From Vulcanimicrobiota bacterium (GTDB lineage: Bacteria > Vulcanimicrobiota > Xenobia > Xenobiales > JADMJV01), in NCBI GenBank assembly GCA_017307785.1, contig JAFKGI010000002.1:309501-373500 (forward strand): DNA of 64,000 nt, in the 5' to 3' direction. The translations under genes and the position numbers were made by a program. Shown here one piece after another: positions 17,073 through 25,671 of the stretch (its first letter is position 1; every line of letters starts with the position of its first letter). The notes under the pieces were generated by a model. The model was not told the DNA's origin, ran no database searches, and saw only the letters and a program-made list of their open reading frames with translations.

Positions 17073-18249
17073 GGCGGCGCAGCAGTTCATCCACTCGTCG
17101 TTTGGCCGGCAAGCGCACCATTTGCTTGCGCCAGCGACTGTCGAACAGCACCTTGTGCATCAGTTCTCGCCCGGCCCCCGGATAACGCGCCGAGAGCTCA
17201 TCCTCCAGGCAGTCCAACCAGTCGCGCAAAAACTGACGGCGGGCGTCCAGGGCCTGATTGTGCACCAGCTTCTCGCCTAACAAATCCATGCCCAGTCCGT
17301 GACAGGAAACGACGGCGGTGACGGCCGGCAGCGAAAACTCCATCGCCTCGGACTCCACCAGTTGGCCGCGATGCACCCAATCGATCCGTCCCGGTTGGCT
17401 CAAGTCGCTGGCAAAAGACAGGGTCAGATAGCAGTTGGCCCACTCCTGGGGCTGCTGCTGACCGGCCCAGAGCAGGGCGCTGGCCTGGCTGGGGGTAGGC
17501 AGACCCACCTCATTGCGCTCCAGTTGAGGACTGTAAAGACGGAATTCCAGCGCTTGATGGTCGGCCCAAAAATAACTGGCCGGCTGATACCAGGGTCCCT
17601 TGAGCAGAACTTGCTTGGCCGCCCCCAGGTGCTTGAGCATCCCGGGCCCGCGCGCGTGGCCCAGAGGAATCTTCAATCTCTGACCGTTCAACAAGATAGG
17701 CACCCGGCAATAGCGGAACCAGGCCTGTAGCCGTGCCAGATCGGCGGATATCGAGCGACCCTTGGGAGTGGTCCACTCAAGACGCGTAAAATAGCCATCC
17801 TGGACGAGATTGACGGCCTCGGCCACCTCGACTTCCCGCTCTTTATTCATGACCAGTTGACCGATGCGACCCGGTTCTCCCCTCAGGATCCGTAAGTCAA
17901 GGAAAGGCCTGGTGACCAGGCTGTTGAGAGCGATGGCAAACTCGCGGTCGGCCGGGTCTTTGCTGAGCACCTGATCGAAAGATTGGCCCAGAGAGCCGAC
18001 CGAGGCCCAATGACCGCTGATGGTGAGAGCCGTCTTTTTAGCGGCCAGTTCCACCTGCACCTCGCCACCGCAGAGGGCTCCGACGCGAATCAAGCGAGCC
18101 ACGATGGAAACGGGTTCGGGCAAGGCATACTGGCCAAACTGGCGAGAAGCGGAAGCAACATCCAGACTGAATCGCCCCGTCGAATGCAGCTGGCCCTGCT
18201 CCCGGGCCCGCTCCAGGAGTTGCTCGAGCTCGCTTTTGGCCATTCTCAT
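17047..18249 (-). CDS. Uncharacterised protein, paralog of the product of 8506-9858; possible GHKL-type fold
   Basis: 400 residues, soluble, no signal peptide. HSTGRFSLDVA (22-32) and CRVPILLNGQ (181-190) match the landmarks of the protein at 8506-9858, and a late segment (IDWVHRGQLVESE, about 293-305) matches its ESIWVVSGAVYAPS region. It lacks that protein's C-terminal membrane part. A degenerate Hsp90-like/GHKL ATPase fold is my inference from layout and from an N-terminal helix followed by a V-x-V-E-L strand. It is convergent with, and slightly overlaps, the ABC1-kinase gene, so the two paralogs bracket the secretion operon. Start ATG at 18249, or MAKSEL at 18243. Confidence 0.65.
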   Translation of the reverse strand: MRMAKSELEQLLERAREQGQLHSTGRFSLDVASASRQFGQYALPEPVSIVARLIRVGALCGGEVQVELAAKKTALTISGHWASVGSLGQSFDQVLSKDPADREFAIALNSLVTRPFLDLRILRGEPGRIGQLVMNKEREVEVAEAVNLVQDGYFTRLEWTTPKGRSISADLARLQAWFRYCRVPILLNGQRLKIPLGHARGPGMLKHLGAAKQVLLKGPWYQPASYFWADHQALEFRLYSPQLERNEVGLPTPSQASALLWAGQQQPQEWANCYLTLSFASDLSQPGRIDWVHRGQLVESEAMEFSLPAVTAVVSCHGLGMDLLGEKLVHNQALDARRQFLRDWLDCLEDELSARYPGAGRELMHKVLFDSRWRKQMVRLPAKRRVDELLRRLSPANQTA

Positions 18250-18405
18250 GGCTTCTCACCCTGGCGGCCCCACCCTCCGGCTAAGACAAAACGTGTCGGC
18301 GCGTTAACGGATTCACTCAATCATGCAACAACTTTGTTACAACTACCCAGCTTTGTTTTCACCTTGCTTTAGCGGTACGTCCTAAAGTGATGTTAGATTC
18401 AGTCC

Positions 18406-18411
18406 AGGAGG
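18406..18411 (+). promoter_or_regulatory. Strong Shine-Dalgarno setting the GTG start at 18420
   Basis: AGGAGG lies 8 nt before GTG 18420 and directly inside the longer frame that opens at 18387. It decides for the GTG start and against the upstream ATG codons. Confidence 0.7.
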
Positions 18412-18419
18412 ACAACACA

Positions 18420-18851
18420 GTGCTGCTACGCCAACTAGAAGTCGCCAACTCGGGAGAGCTGATTTTGAAAGATTCCGCTCGTTCCAGAGCGCGAGCCTTG
18501 CCCCCGGTGCGGGTGGACACCCTGCTTTCCGGCCTGACCGGAGCGATGCTGGGATTCGTTTGCGCGCTCGTCGGCGGTGCCCTGGGTTCAGCTTTCGGAC
18601 ACGAGATGGTGGGCGCCCTGGCGGCCTGGTTGATCTTCGGCCTGGGCGGCTGCTCCTACGCTCGCTACGAACATCACCGAGGCGAGCATTCGCTGGCCGA
18701 GTTCGTCCTTTCGGCCACTCAGGGTGGTTCCTTGACGGGCCTGCTCACCTTCGTCAGCCTGGCCTCCCAGTCGCTGATGATGCTGCCGATCGCCTTTCTC
18801 TGCGGAATGATGCTTCCGACCCTGATCACTATGACGGCAGCCCGAGACTGA
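18420..18851 (+). CDS. Small integral membrane protein of unknown function
   Basis: 143 residues from the GTG at 18420. The first ~45 are soluble and charged. About four hydrophobic segments follow (about 47-68, 73-93, 104-122 and 123-140), rich in Gly and Ala. No family comes to mind. It stands alone: a 170-bp divergent gap precedes it and a 104-bp gap with a hairpin follows. The gap upstream also serves the paralog gene at 17047-18249. Confidence 0.6.
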   Translation: MLLRQLEVANSGELILKDSARSRARALPPVRVDTLLSGLTGAMLGFVCALVGGALGSAFGHEMVGALAAWLIFGLGGCSYARYEHHRGEHSLAEFVLSATQGGSLTGLLTFVSLASQSLMMLPIAFLCGMMLPTLITMTAARD

Positions 18852-18862
18852 AGATTATTCCA

Positions 18863-18880
18863 GTACCCGCAGCCGGGTAC
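18863..18880. promoter_or_regulatory. Perfect 7-bp hairpin after the membrane-protein gene
   Basis: GTACCCG-CAGC-CGGGTAC forms a perfect stem with a 4-nt loop 12 nt after the stop at 18851. No T-tract follows, so it may be a Rho-type boundary or an operator for the small gene at 18956. A -10-like CATAAT lies between at about 18914. Confidence 0.4.
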
Positions 18881-18955
18881 GACCCTGTCTGAACAAAACC
18901 GACCCCGCCAGGCATAATCGTCCTTAGAAAGTCGAAACTTTGGAGGACGAAAAAA

Positions 18956-19138
18956 ATGCCTGATCGAGTAAGAACCGCTGTCTTAGAAATGCGCGCCGCC
19001 GAGCGAGAGCTATCCCACTGCCTGTCGCGCGCCATGCGGAGCGGTGGCAGCCCTCGTCAGCATCAGCGCCTCTTCCGTCAGATTGCCGCCACCGAGGCCA
19101 AGATGGCCCGCCTGGAGCAAGAGCTGACCGTTGGATAG
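18956..19138 (+). CDS. Small coiled-coil protein (60 residues)
   Basis: 60 residues, almost entirely helical by composition, with heptad-like Leu/Ala spacing (RTAVLEMRAAERELSHCLSR, and later KMARLEQEL). TTTGGAGGAC is placed 7 nt before the ATG, a convincing ribosome site. A good hairpin terminator follows. It carries one Cys and many Arg. No family recognised. It could be a small regulatory or chaperone-like subunit, but nothing in the context says so. Confidence 0.65.
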   Translation: MPDRVRTAVLEMRAAERELSHCLSRAMRSGGSPRQHQRLFRQIAATEAKMARLEQELTVG

Positions 19139-19166
19139 AAACTCACAACACACACAAGCACACACA

Positions 19167-19206
19167 GAACGGCATCTCGCCACACACGAGGTGCCGTTTG
19201 CTTTTC
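19167..19206 (+). terminator. Hairpin terminator after the small coiled-coil gene
   Basis: AACGGCATCTCG and CGAGGTGCCGTT pair with one G-T/A mismatch around an 8-nt loop, followed by TGCTTTTC. An A/C-only run (CACACA-type, 19143-19166) precedes it, which would leave an unstructured, rut-like RNA leader. Confidence 0.65.
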
Positions 19207-19209
19207 AGG

Positions 19210-19610
19210 TCAGGTCTCGGGTCCCACCAGACCTGGGAGCTGATAGTTTTTGAAGACTTCATCGTCGGACAGCAGCGTCAATTTCTCTTCCCGCGCCTGT
19301 GAAATCAGCAGCCGATCAAAAGGGTCGCTATGCGCCCTGGGAAGAGAGAACACGCCAGCGGCGTGGGCAAACTGGATGGGGAGCGGAATAAAGCCATTTT
19401 TCTCTATGAGTCTTTGAAACAGTTCCAGAGGAGGCATTGGTAAGATGAGCTTTCCAGAGTCGGCCTTGATAGCAGACTCCCACACGCTGACGGAACTGAC
19501 ATAGATGGAATTTCTGCCATCGCTCAAGTCTCGCGATGGACTTGGCGCAATCTGGGATGGTCGCCGGCCCACCAGAGCAGCACGTGCGTGTCAGCGAGGT
19601 AACCTCTCAC
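19210..19610 (-). pseudogene. vapC: VapC-type PIN-domain toxin broken by a frameshift
   Basis: A GTG at 19610 overlaps the antitoxin stop (GTGA) and reads VRGYLADTHVLLWWAGDHPR, the start of a PIN ribonuclease with its first catalytic Asp. It then hits TGA at 19526-19524. One frame over, the protein continues as LSDGRNSIYVSSVSVWESAIK through HSDPFDRLLISQA to the normal PIN end at 19210. Restoring one base near 19527 (ACTT to ACTTT) would rejoin the halves into a ~135-residue VapC. So the toxin is inactivated by a 1-nt deletion, unless this is a sequencing error. The antitoxin upstream is intact. Confidence 0.8.
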
Positions 19611-19837
19611 TCGAAATATTCCAAGAAGTCAGCCGGCATAGGCTCAAAGAAGGACTCTTTCACTTCAATCTGGCCCCGGAAAAGTCCAGGACTGCGCACG
19701 AGCTGTGGTTCGCGATAGGGAGAAATAACGGCTACCGGCTTGCCTGCCTTGGCGACCACGACCTCCTCACCCGAGGCGACTAGAGAGAGGATGGCCGAGA
19801 ACTGAGTCTTAGCCTCATGAACATTGAAAGTCTTCAT
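19607..19837 (-). CDS. PHD/YefM-type antitoxin
   Basis: 76 residues. The N-terminal half (MKTFNVHEAKTQFSAILSLV, then GEEVVVAKAGKPVAVISPY) is the Phd/YefM DNA-binding fold. The C-terminal ~30 residues are the variable toxin-neutralising tail. It overlaps the VapC remnant by 4 nt (GTGA), the usual antitoxin-first order. Such antitoxins repress their own promoter with the toxin as co-repressor. With the toxin frame broken, the gene may persist only as an orphan repressor. No Shine-Dalgarno is obvious before the ATG. Confidence 0.85.
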   Translation of the reverse strand: MKTFNVHEAKTQFSAILSLVASGEEVVVAKAGKPVAVISPYREPQLVRSPGLFRGQIEVKESFFEPMPADFLEYFE

Positions 19838-19873
19838 CTATCCATACTAGACTAACCAGTGGACTAAGACAAC

Positions 19874-20947
19874 TTAGCGGATGTGGAAGAAGACGAAAGC
19901 CAGAATGGTATAGACGGAGAGGAGTTGGACTCCCTCCAGCCAGTGGGACTCGCCGTCCTGACTGATCTGACCGACTACCAGCACCGAAATGATCACCGCC
20001 ATCACTTCGGGCGGCGTGAAAACCAGATCCATCGGCTTGTCCATGCTGAGACTGCAGAGCACCAGCACGGGCGCCACAAAAAGCGCGATCTGAATGCTGG
20101 AACCGACGGCGATGCCAAAGGCGACGTCCATCTTGTCCTTGAGAGCCATCATGACGGCGCTGCTGTGCTCGGCGGCGTTGCCCACCACGGCCACCACGAT
20201 GATACCTACAAAAACGTTGGTCAGGCCCATCGACTCGGAAGCCGCTTCCACCACGCCCACCAGAATTTCGCTCATCCAGGCCACCACCACGGTGCTGACC
20301 ATCAGGGTGAGCATAGCGCCTTTGATCGAGCCCTGGGAATTCTCCCCTTCGGCCAGATCGGTTTCCTCGGCGGCCTCGGCGGCGGCGCCACCGTCATAGA
20401 GATACTTATGAGTTTTGAGCGAGAAGACCAGGCTGAAGAGATAGCTGGCCAGCAACACGACCGAAATTTCGGTGGACAATTCCCTGATCGATTCAGGATT
20501 CTTAGCCATATGGGCATACATGGCCGGAACCAGCAGCCCCACCGCCGAGAGCAGCAGCATGGAAGCCCCACTGCTTGCAGCGGTGATGTTGAAGCGCAAA
20601 ATCTTATAGCGCAATCCACCCGCCAGCGTGGAGACCCCCAGCACCAGCAGGATATTGCCGATAATGGAGCCCACCAGCGAGGCCTTGACCACATCGTGCA
20701 GCCCCTTGGACATAGCCACGTAAGCGATGATCAGTTCGGCCGCGTTGCCGAAGGTCGCGTTGAGCAGACCGCCCACCGCCGCTCCGGCCCGGTCGGCCAG
20801 GATCTCGGTGGCGTGCCCCATGATTCCGGCCAGCGGAACGATGGACAGACAAGAGGCGAAAAAGATCACGGCGGGCCCGGCATGAATGTGCTCGAGAATC
20901 GCCGCGATAGGGACAAAGATCAATAGCCAGTTCAAGGAGAGCTTCAC
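19874..20947 (-). CDS. Ca2+/H+ antiporter, CaCA superfamily (CAX/ChaA type)
   Basis: 357 residues with ~11 membrane helices in two homologous halves. It carries the two signature alpha-repeats: [12 protein letters not shown] (about 67-78) and [13 protein letters not shown] (about 255-267), whose Glu residues bind calcium. A hydrophilic acidic loop (about 187-207, [16 protein letters not shown]) separates the halves, as in CAX proteins. It should export Ca2+ from the cytoplasm in exchange for protons. The start is a GTG at 20947. The gene is divergent from a small repeat protein and ends 37 nt before the antitoxin gene, on the same strand. Confidence 0.9.
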   Translation of the reverse strand: MKLSLNWLLIFVPIAAILEHIHAGPAVIFFASCLSIVPLAGIMGHATEILADRAGAAVGGLLNATFGNAAELIIAYVAMSKGLHDVVKASLVGSIIGNILLVLGVSTLAGGLRYKILRFNITAASSGASMLLLSAVGLLVPAMYAHMAKNPESIRELSTEISVVLLASYLFSLVFSLKTHKYLYDGGAAAEAAEETDLAEGENSQGSIKGAMLTLMVSTVVVAWMSEILVGVVEAASESMGLTNVFVGIIVVAVVGNAAEHSSAVMMALKDKMDVAFGIAVGSSIQIALFVAPVLVLCSLSMDKPMDLVFTPPEVMAVIISVLVVGQISQDGESHWLEGVQLLSVYTILAFVFFHIR

Positions 20948-21057
20948 CGCCGGGGCTTCCCGTTCGCGGCGGTCTATCCCTCGCGCCCTTCCGGGGGCAA
21001 AGGAAATGGTACAGGCTTGCGGAATTTTAGGATTTCAGAAAACGGAGGGCAACTTAC

Positions 21058-21483
21058 ATGGCATCAGGCATTGGTGGATTCTCAGGTGGGGCGGGCGCTT
21101 CGGGCGCGTGGACTCCGGGACCAGCTCCCAAAAGCATTCAGGAGCAGATCAACGATATCGCCTTCGGCCCTCCCGGTGCCGTCAAAACGGAACCGGCCAA
21201 AGTCTCCACCAAAGACATCCGAGATCAGATCAATGACATCGCTTTCGGCGCTCCCGCCGAGCCGGATGCGACTCCCAACGCCAAGGACGCCATCTCGGGA
21301 TTGACCAGCGCCTTCGGCGCTCCCACCACCGAATCGCCCAAGGCCGACAAAGCCAAGGATAAGGCTAAAACTTCGGCCAACTCCGCTTCCAAGCCCGGCA
21401 AGGCGGAAGGCTCCAAACCGGAAGGCACCAAAAGCTCCGCCTCTAAAAGCGAAGGTTCCAAGAGCAGCAGCTCTCCCAAATAA
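21058..21483 (+). CDS. Low-complexity protein with duplicated QINDIAFG motif
   Basis: 141 residues. A Gly-rich start (MASGIGGFSGGAG) is followed by two copies of a 12-13-residue unit, IQEQINDIAFGPP (27-39) and IRDQINDIAFGAP (54-66). A weaker third, ISGLTSAFGAP (78-88), follows. The C-terminal ~45 residues are Lys/Ser/Ala-only low complexity. GGAGGG 8 nt before the ATG supports the start, and a strong bidirectional terminator follows. No signal peptide or membrane segment. It could be a scaffold with short docking motifs and a disordered basic tail. No known family recognised. Confidence 0.6.
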   Translation: MASGIGGFSGGAGASGAWTPGPAPKSIQEQINDIAFGPPGAVKTEPAKVSTKDIRDQINDIAFGAPAEPDATPNAKDAISGLTSAFGAPTTESPKADKAKDKAKTSANSASKPGKAEGSKPEGTKSSASKSEGSKSSSSPK

Positions 21484-21498
21484 TCTGCTCGCAGACAT

Positions 21499-21538
21499 AA
21501 AAAAAAGCCCCCGCTCTTTTCGGAGCGAGGGCTTTTTT
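21499..21538. terminator. Bidirectional intrinsic terminator
   Basis: AAAAAAGCCC-C-CGCTC pairs with GAGCG-A-GGGCTTTTTT around TTTTCG. A-runs on one side and T-runs on the other make it work on both strands, for the small repeat gene on plus and etfA on minus. Confidence 0.85.
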
Positions 21539-21549
21539 GTTTGAGGGGA

Positions 21550-22509
21550 TCAGGCCTTGAGTTCTTCGGCCAGCTTGGGGACGAACTCGAAGAGGTCGGC
21601 TACAATTCCGTAGTCGGCCACCTTGAAGATGGGGGCCTCGGGATTGTTGTTGATGGCCACGATGCAACCGGAGTTCTGCATGCCCACCAGATGCTGGATG
21701 GCGCCGGAAATACCGACGGCCACGTAGAGCTCTGGGGTAACCACTTTGCCTGTTTGTCCAACCTGGTAGCGGTGCTCTTTCCAACCGGCGTCGACCACCA
21801 TGCGGCTGGCGCCGACCGCGCCGTTGAAGGCGGTGGCCAGGCCATCGATGAGGTGGAAGTTCTCCGGGCCCTTGAGACCGCGGCCACCGGCTACGACCAC
21901 GCGAGCTTCGGAGAGGTCGACGGCGCCGCTGTCACCCTTGGTCTCCACGGAAACCAGCTGGATGCGGCTGTCGCCCTGGCCGGCGGCCAGATCCGAGACG
22001 GTAGCCGTCTTGGACGAGTCGGCGGCGGCCACGTCGAGCACGTTGGGGCGCACGGTAGCGAAGGCCGGGCTGCCGGTCAGCTTGACGGTAGCGCGAGCTT
22101 TGCCCGAGAACACCGGACGAACGGCCTTGAAGCTGTCGCCATCGGCGGTCAGGCCGATGATTTCGCTGGCCAGGCCGGCGCTGAAGCGAGCGGCCAGTTT
22201 ACCGGCCAGCTCTTTGCCGTGGGTGGTGGCGGGAACCAGCACCAGGTTGGCGCCGGTCGACTTGATGGCGCCTTCCACGGTGTTGGCTACAGCGGCCAGA
22301 TCCCACTTGTCAAAAGCGGCGTCTTCGTTGGCGTGAACCTGAGAAGCGCCCTGATGACCGGCGGCGGCGGCAGCGGCTTTGGCGCCGGTGCCGAGCAAGA
22401 TGCAGTGAACGTCACCACCCAGGCCGGCGGCCAAGGAGAGACACTCGAGGGTGGGACGGGTGATTTCGCTGTTGCGAACCTGTCCGAATACGAGAATTAC
22501 TTTCGACAT
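21550..22509 (-). CDS. etfA: Electron transfer flavoprotein, alpha subunit
   Basis: 319 residues. The C-terminal FAD domain is conserved: [15 protein letters not shown] (about 203-217), [19 protein letters not shown] (about 254-272) and [17 protein letters not shown] (about 284-300). EtfA with EtfB accepts electrons from acyl-CoA dehydrogenases and passes them to the quinone pool, or in bifurcating variants links crotonyl-CoA reduction to ferredoxin. It follows etfB after 12 nt in an operon with an acyl-CoA dehydrogenase. Alanine-rich low-complexity patches occur near 50-62. Identity is certain; whether this ETF bifurcates cannot be told by eye. Confidence 0.95.
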   Translation of the reverse strand: MSKVILVFGQVRNSEITRPTLECLSLAAGLGGDVHCILLGTGAKAAAAAAGHQGASQVHANEDAAFDKWDLAAVANTVEGAIKSTGANLVLVPATTHGKELAGKLAARFSAGLASEIIGLTADGDSFKAVRPVFSGKARATVKLTGSPAFATVRPNVLDVAAADSSKTATVSDLAAGQGDSRIQLVSVETKGDSGAVDLSEARVVVAGGRGLKGPENFHLIDGLATAFNGAVGASRMVVDAGWKEHRYQVGQTGKVVTPELYVAVGISGAIQHLVGMQNSGCIVAINNNPEAPIFKVADYGIVADLFEFVPKLAEELKA

Positions 22510-22521
22510 CGTATAGACTCC

Positions 22522-23289
22522 TTAGATGACCTTGGCTTCGCTGCGCAGCAGGCGGACCAGTTCTTTGGCCTTGTCGGCCGCGCTCTCGCCGGGGACCATG
22601 CGTCCCGGCGGGCGTGCCGGCGGATACTCGAGTTTCTCGAGCTCGACCTTGCGCAACGTGGCCAGGTCGCCCTCAGCGGCGACGGCATCGATGGGTTTCT
22701 TCTTGGCCTTCATGATGGCCGGCAAAGAAGCGTAGCGGGGCTCGCCGCGCACGCCCTTCTGGGCGCAGATGACGGCGGGCAGGGTGACTTTGAATTTCTC
22801 TTTGGAACCACCCTCGACGTCGCGCGAAACGGTGACCGATCCGCTTTCGACTTCGATTTCGGTGACCAGACCGACGTAGGGCAGACCGAGCAGTTCGCTG
22901 AGCATGGGGCCGACCGCGCCGCGGTCGCTGTCGGTGCCTTTGTTGCTCACGAAGATGAGGTCGTGGGGCAGCTTCTTGATCTGGTTGGCCAGGGCGGTGG
23001 CGATGGCCAGAGCGTCGTCGGCTCCGGTATCCTGCACGTGCACGGCCTTGTCGGCACCCACGGCCAAACAATGACGCAAGGTTTCGGCGGCTTTGTCGCC
23101 ACCGACGGTGATGGCGGTCACTTCGCCGCCATTCTTTTCTTTGATCTGAGCGGCCGCTTCCATGGCATACTCGTCATAGGGTCCGAGCACCAGCTTGACG
23201 CCGTCTAATTCGATACCGTTGGCGGCACCATTGATTTTGATTACGGTTTCCGTGTCCGGGGTTTGCCGGACGCAGGCAATGATGTTCAT
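22522..23289 (-). CDS. etfB: Electron transfer flavoprotein, beta subunit
   Basis: 255 residues with the EtfB layout: MNIIACVRQTPDTE start, DEYAMEAA (about 39-46), GADKAVHV (about 78-85) and SNKGTDSDRGAVGPMLSELLG (about 114-134) with the AMP-binding turn. The C-terminal arm (about 190-255) embraces EtfA. GAGAG before the ATG gives a fair ribosome site. It lies 15 nt after the acyl-CoA dehydrogenase gene and 12 nt before etfA, giving a bcd-etfB-etfA-like order often seen in butyryl-CoA metabolism. Confidence 0.95.
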   Translation of the reverse strand: MNIIACVRQTPDTETVIKINGAANGIELDGVKLVLGPYDEYAMEAAAQIKEKNGGEVTAITVGGDKAAETLRHCLAVGADKAVHVQDTGADDALAIATALANQIKKLPHDLIFVSNKGTDSDRGAVGPMLSELLGLPYVGLVTEIEVESGSVTVSRDVEGGSKEKFKVTLPAVICAQKGVRGEPRYASLPAIMKAKKKPIDAVAAEGDLATLRKVELEKLEYPPARPPGRMVPGESAADKAKELVRLLRSEAKVI

Positions 23290-23304
23290 CGTTCTCTCTT
23301 GTCC

Positions 23305-24483
23305 TTAACCTTCGCTGAGCAGGTGGCGAGCGATCACCAGTTTCTGCACTTCGCTGGTTCCCTCATAGATTTGGGTGATTTTGGCGTCGCGCAGTAAGCG
23401 CTCGACCGGGTATTCCTTGGAGTAGCCGTAGCCACCGTGCACCTGGATGGAGTCCAGGGCGGCCTTGACGGCCACTTCGGAGGCGAACCACTTGGCCATC
23501 GAGGCCTCTTTGCCAAACTTTTCGCCCGCGTCACGTTTGCAGGCGGCCTGCCACACCATCAGGCGGGCAGCTTCAATCTGGGTCGCCATGGAGACGAGCA
23601 TCTCCTGCACCAGCTGAAACTCGGAGATGGCCTTACCGAACTGGGCGCGCTCCTTGGAGTAGCGAATAGCGTGCTCGAGCGAGGCCTGCGCGATGCCCAC
23701 GGCCTGAGCCGCGATACCGATACGGCCGCAGTCCAGGGTGGCCATAGCGATGTTGAAGCCCTTGTTCTCTTCGCCCAGCAGGTTCTCTTTAGGAATGCGC
23801 ACGTTGTCGAAGGTCAGCGGGCAGGTGCCCGAAGCGCGCACGCCCATGGTTTCTTCGTGCTTGCCGATGGTGAAGCCGGGGGTGTCTTTTTCGATGATGA
23901 AGCAGCTGGTGGACTTGTGCTTGGTTGCGGGGTCGCCCAGCGCGTAAACGATGAAGACTTCAGCGGCGGTGGAGTTGGTGATCCAGTTCTTCTGACCGTT
24001 GATGACCCAGTGGTCGCCGTCTTTGACGCAGGTGGTCTTCATGCCGGCGGCGTCCGAACCGGAGCCGGGCTCGGTGAGAGCGTAGGCGGCGATTTTCTGA
24101 CCGCTGGCCAGCAGGGGCAGATACTTCTTCTTCTGCTCTTCGGTGCCGAAGGCCAGAATCGGGTAAGAACCCAGCGAGTTCTGCACGGCCGTGATGACGC
24201 CGGTGGAAGCGCAGGCTTTGGAGATCTCTTCGATGATGAGCACGTAGGCCAGGGTGTCCATGGCGGCGCCGCCATACTGCTCGGGAACCATCACGCCCAT
24301 CAGGCCCAGTTCGGCCATCTTCTTGATGTTCTCCCAGGGGAACTCGCGGCTGATATCATAGCTGGCGGCGCGGGGAGCGATTTCTTCGGTGGCGAGCTTC
24401 CTCACCATGTCGCGAACCATCTTGTGGTCGTCGGAGAGGTTAAAGCAGACACCGGCGTTCTGCGACATCGTGGCAGTACTCAT
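23305..24483 (-). CDS. Acyl-CoA dehydrogenase (short-chain/butyryl-CoA type)
   Basis: 392 residues, the normal family length. Signatures: YALTEPGSGSDAAG (about 132-145), GQKNWITNS for FAD/substrate contact, and RLLRDAKITQIYEGTSEVQ near the end. The Glu of IYEGT is the catalytic base of short- and medium-chain enzymes. It oxidises acyl-CoA to enoyl-CoA with FAD, handing electrons to the ETF encoded immediately downstream. The ATG at 24483 has AGGAG about 11 nt upstream. The gap to the divergent EamA gene (84 bp) must hold the operon promoter. Chain-length preference is inferred from overall similarity only. Confidence 0.93.
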   Translation of the reverse strand: MSTATMSQNAGVCFNLSDDHKMVRDMVRKLATEEIAPRAASYDISREFPWENIKKMAELGLMGVMVPEQYGGAAMDTLAYVLIIEEISKACASTGVITAVQNSLGSYPILAFGTEEQKKKYLPLLASGQKIAAYALTEPGSGSDAAGMKTTCVKDGDHWVINGQKNWITNSTAAEVFIVYALGDPATKHKSTSCFIIEKDTPGFTIGKHEETMGVRASGTCPLTFDNVRIPKENLLGEENKGFNIAMATLDCGRIGIAAQAVGIAQASLEHAIRYSKERAQFGKAISEFQLVQEMLVSMATQIEAARLMVWQAACKRDAGEKFGKEASMAKWFASEVAVKAALDSIQVHGGYGYSKEYPVERLLRDAKITQIYEGTSEVQKLVIARHLLSEG

Positions 24484-24567
24484 TTCTTATGGAACTCCTA
24501 GGAAAAGTATGCTGCAGATTTACCGCGCGAAGGCTTGTTTCAAACTCTGTCAGAAGCGGAGCTCGAC

Positions 24568-25416
24568 ATGTCACGCGTATCCCCCGTCTGGCTGGTGCTC
24601 ATCGGAATTTTCTCGGTGCAGTTCGGTGCCGGAGTCGCCAAAATGCTCTTTGGACCGGTCTCCCCCACCGCCATGGTGTGGCTGCGCCTGGTCACCAGTT
24701 CGCTGATTTTTTGCCTGCTTGCGCGCCCCCGGCTGAAAGGGCGGAGCCGTGCCGACTGGTTGACGGTGCTCGGCTTCGGAACCAGCCTGGGCCTCATGAA
24801 CTGGTCGATTTATCAGTCCTTCGCTCAGATTCCCATCGGCGTCGCGGTCACCCTGGAATTCGTCGGCCCCCTGTGCCTGGCGGTGAGCGGCTCGCGGCGC
24901 TGGGTGGACCTGGTGTGGGTGGTGCTGGCGGCGGCGGGAGTGGCCATGCTGGGCCTGCAGCCCGGCAACTTGACCTGGGCCGGCGTGGGTTTTGCGCTGC
25001 TGGCCGGGGTAGCCTGGGCGTCCTACATCCTGCTATCGGCTCAGACCGGGCGCCGCTGGGAAGGACTCGAAGGCCTGGCGGTGGCCAGCGTGGTGGCGGC
25101 GCTGCTTTTAACGCCGGCCACCCTGGCGCTGTACTCGCACCAGCTGGGGAACGGGCGGGTGCTCGGGCTGGGGGCGATGGTTGGCTTGCTCAGCTCGGTG
25201 ATTCCCTACAGCTGCGAGCTTGTGGCCCTGCGCCGTATGCGCCCGGCTGTGTTCAGCATCCTGATGAGCCTGGAGCCGGCCGTGGGAGCGCTGGCCGGGC
25301 TGGTGGTGCTGCACGAATGGCTCCGTCCGCTGCAGATCGCGGCCATGGGTTGCGTGGTGGCGGCCAGTATTGGAGCAACCCGCACGGCGGAAAAGGAAGA
25401 AGCCTCCCAGACGTGA
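24568..25416 (+). CDS. EamA-family (RhtA-like) drug/metabolite exporter
   Basis: 282 residues with ten predicted membrane helices in two EamA repeats (about 5-130 and 140-275). SLEPAVGALAGLVVLHE near the end is the usual EamA signature. RhtA-type members export threonine or homoserine; the substrate here is unknown. I chose ATG 24568, which has GGAG 8 nt upstream, over an in-frame TTG at 24535. The final ~10 codons (EKEEASQT) are part of a repeat duplicated 443 bp downstream. The gene diverges from the acyl-CoA dehydrogenase operon. Confidence 0.88.
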   Translation: MSRVSPVWLVLIGIFSVQFGAGVAKMLFGPVSPTAMVWLRLVTSSLIFCLLARPRLKGRSRADWLTVLGFGTSLGLMNWSIYQSFAQIPIGVAVTLEFVGPLCLAVSGSRRWVDLVWVVLAAAGVAMLGLQPGNLTWAGVGFALLAGVAWASYILLSAQTGRRWEGLEGLAVASVVAALLLTPATLALYSHQLGNGRVLGLGAMVGLLSSVIPYSCELVALRRMRPAVFSILMSLEPAVGALAGLVVLHEWLRPLQIAAMGCVVAASIGATRTAEKEEASQT

Positions 25417-25446
25417 GTCCGAAAGGCTCCTAAACCGACTCGTTTT
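25390..25446 (+). repeat. Direct repeat, copy 1
   Basis: About 57 nt spanning the last codons of the EamA gene and its 3' flank, nearly identical (5 substitutions, 1 indel) to 25833-25890. It contains the hairpin arms AGCCT/AGGCT around an inner GAC/GTC pair. A weaker match (cgaggttct-tcctc, 25534-25548) continues the similarity downstream, so the full unit is about 170 bp. Confidence 0.75.
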
Positions 25447-25642
25447 AAGGGTCGGAAATGAGTGAAAGTCCAGGTCCCCTGCTCCTGAAATCGATCCGCC
25501 GAGGCGGTTCGTTCCTGAGCCCGTTAACGGGACCGAGGTTCTCTCCTCGCCTCCTAGAGTAGCTCAGTTTCGGGGCCCGCGGCAGGCACGGGCGTCCTGC
25601 AACCGGGTAGCCCCGTCCCGTTTATCCCCCGGCTCCCGGAAA

Positions 25643-25671
25643 GGGGACTGGGGGGACTTGGGGGATGTGGG
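25643..25671 (+). other. G-quadruplex-type motif
   Basis: Four G-runs (4, 6, 5 and 3 G) separated by 3-4 nt loops on the plus strand. The same segment forms the left arm of an inverted repeat with C-runs at 25789-25806, so quadruplex and hairpin would be mutually exclusive. Confidence 0.5.

Noticed and set aside
21541..23208. A 555-codon open frame on the plus strand
   Set aside because: It is the antisense of etfA and etfB. High-GC codon use keeps antisense frames open, and the protein is Gly/His/Gln-rich nonsense.
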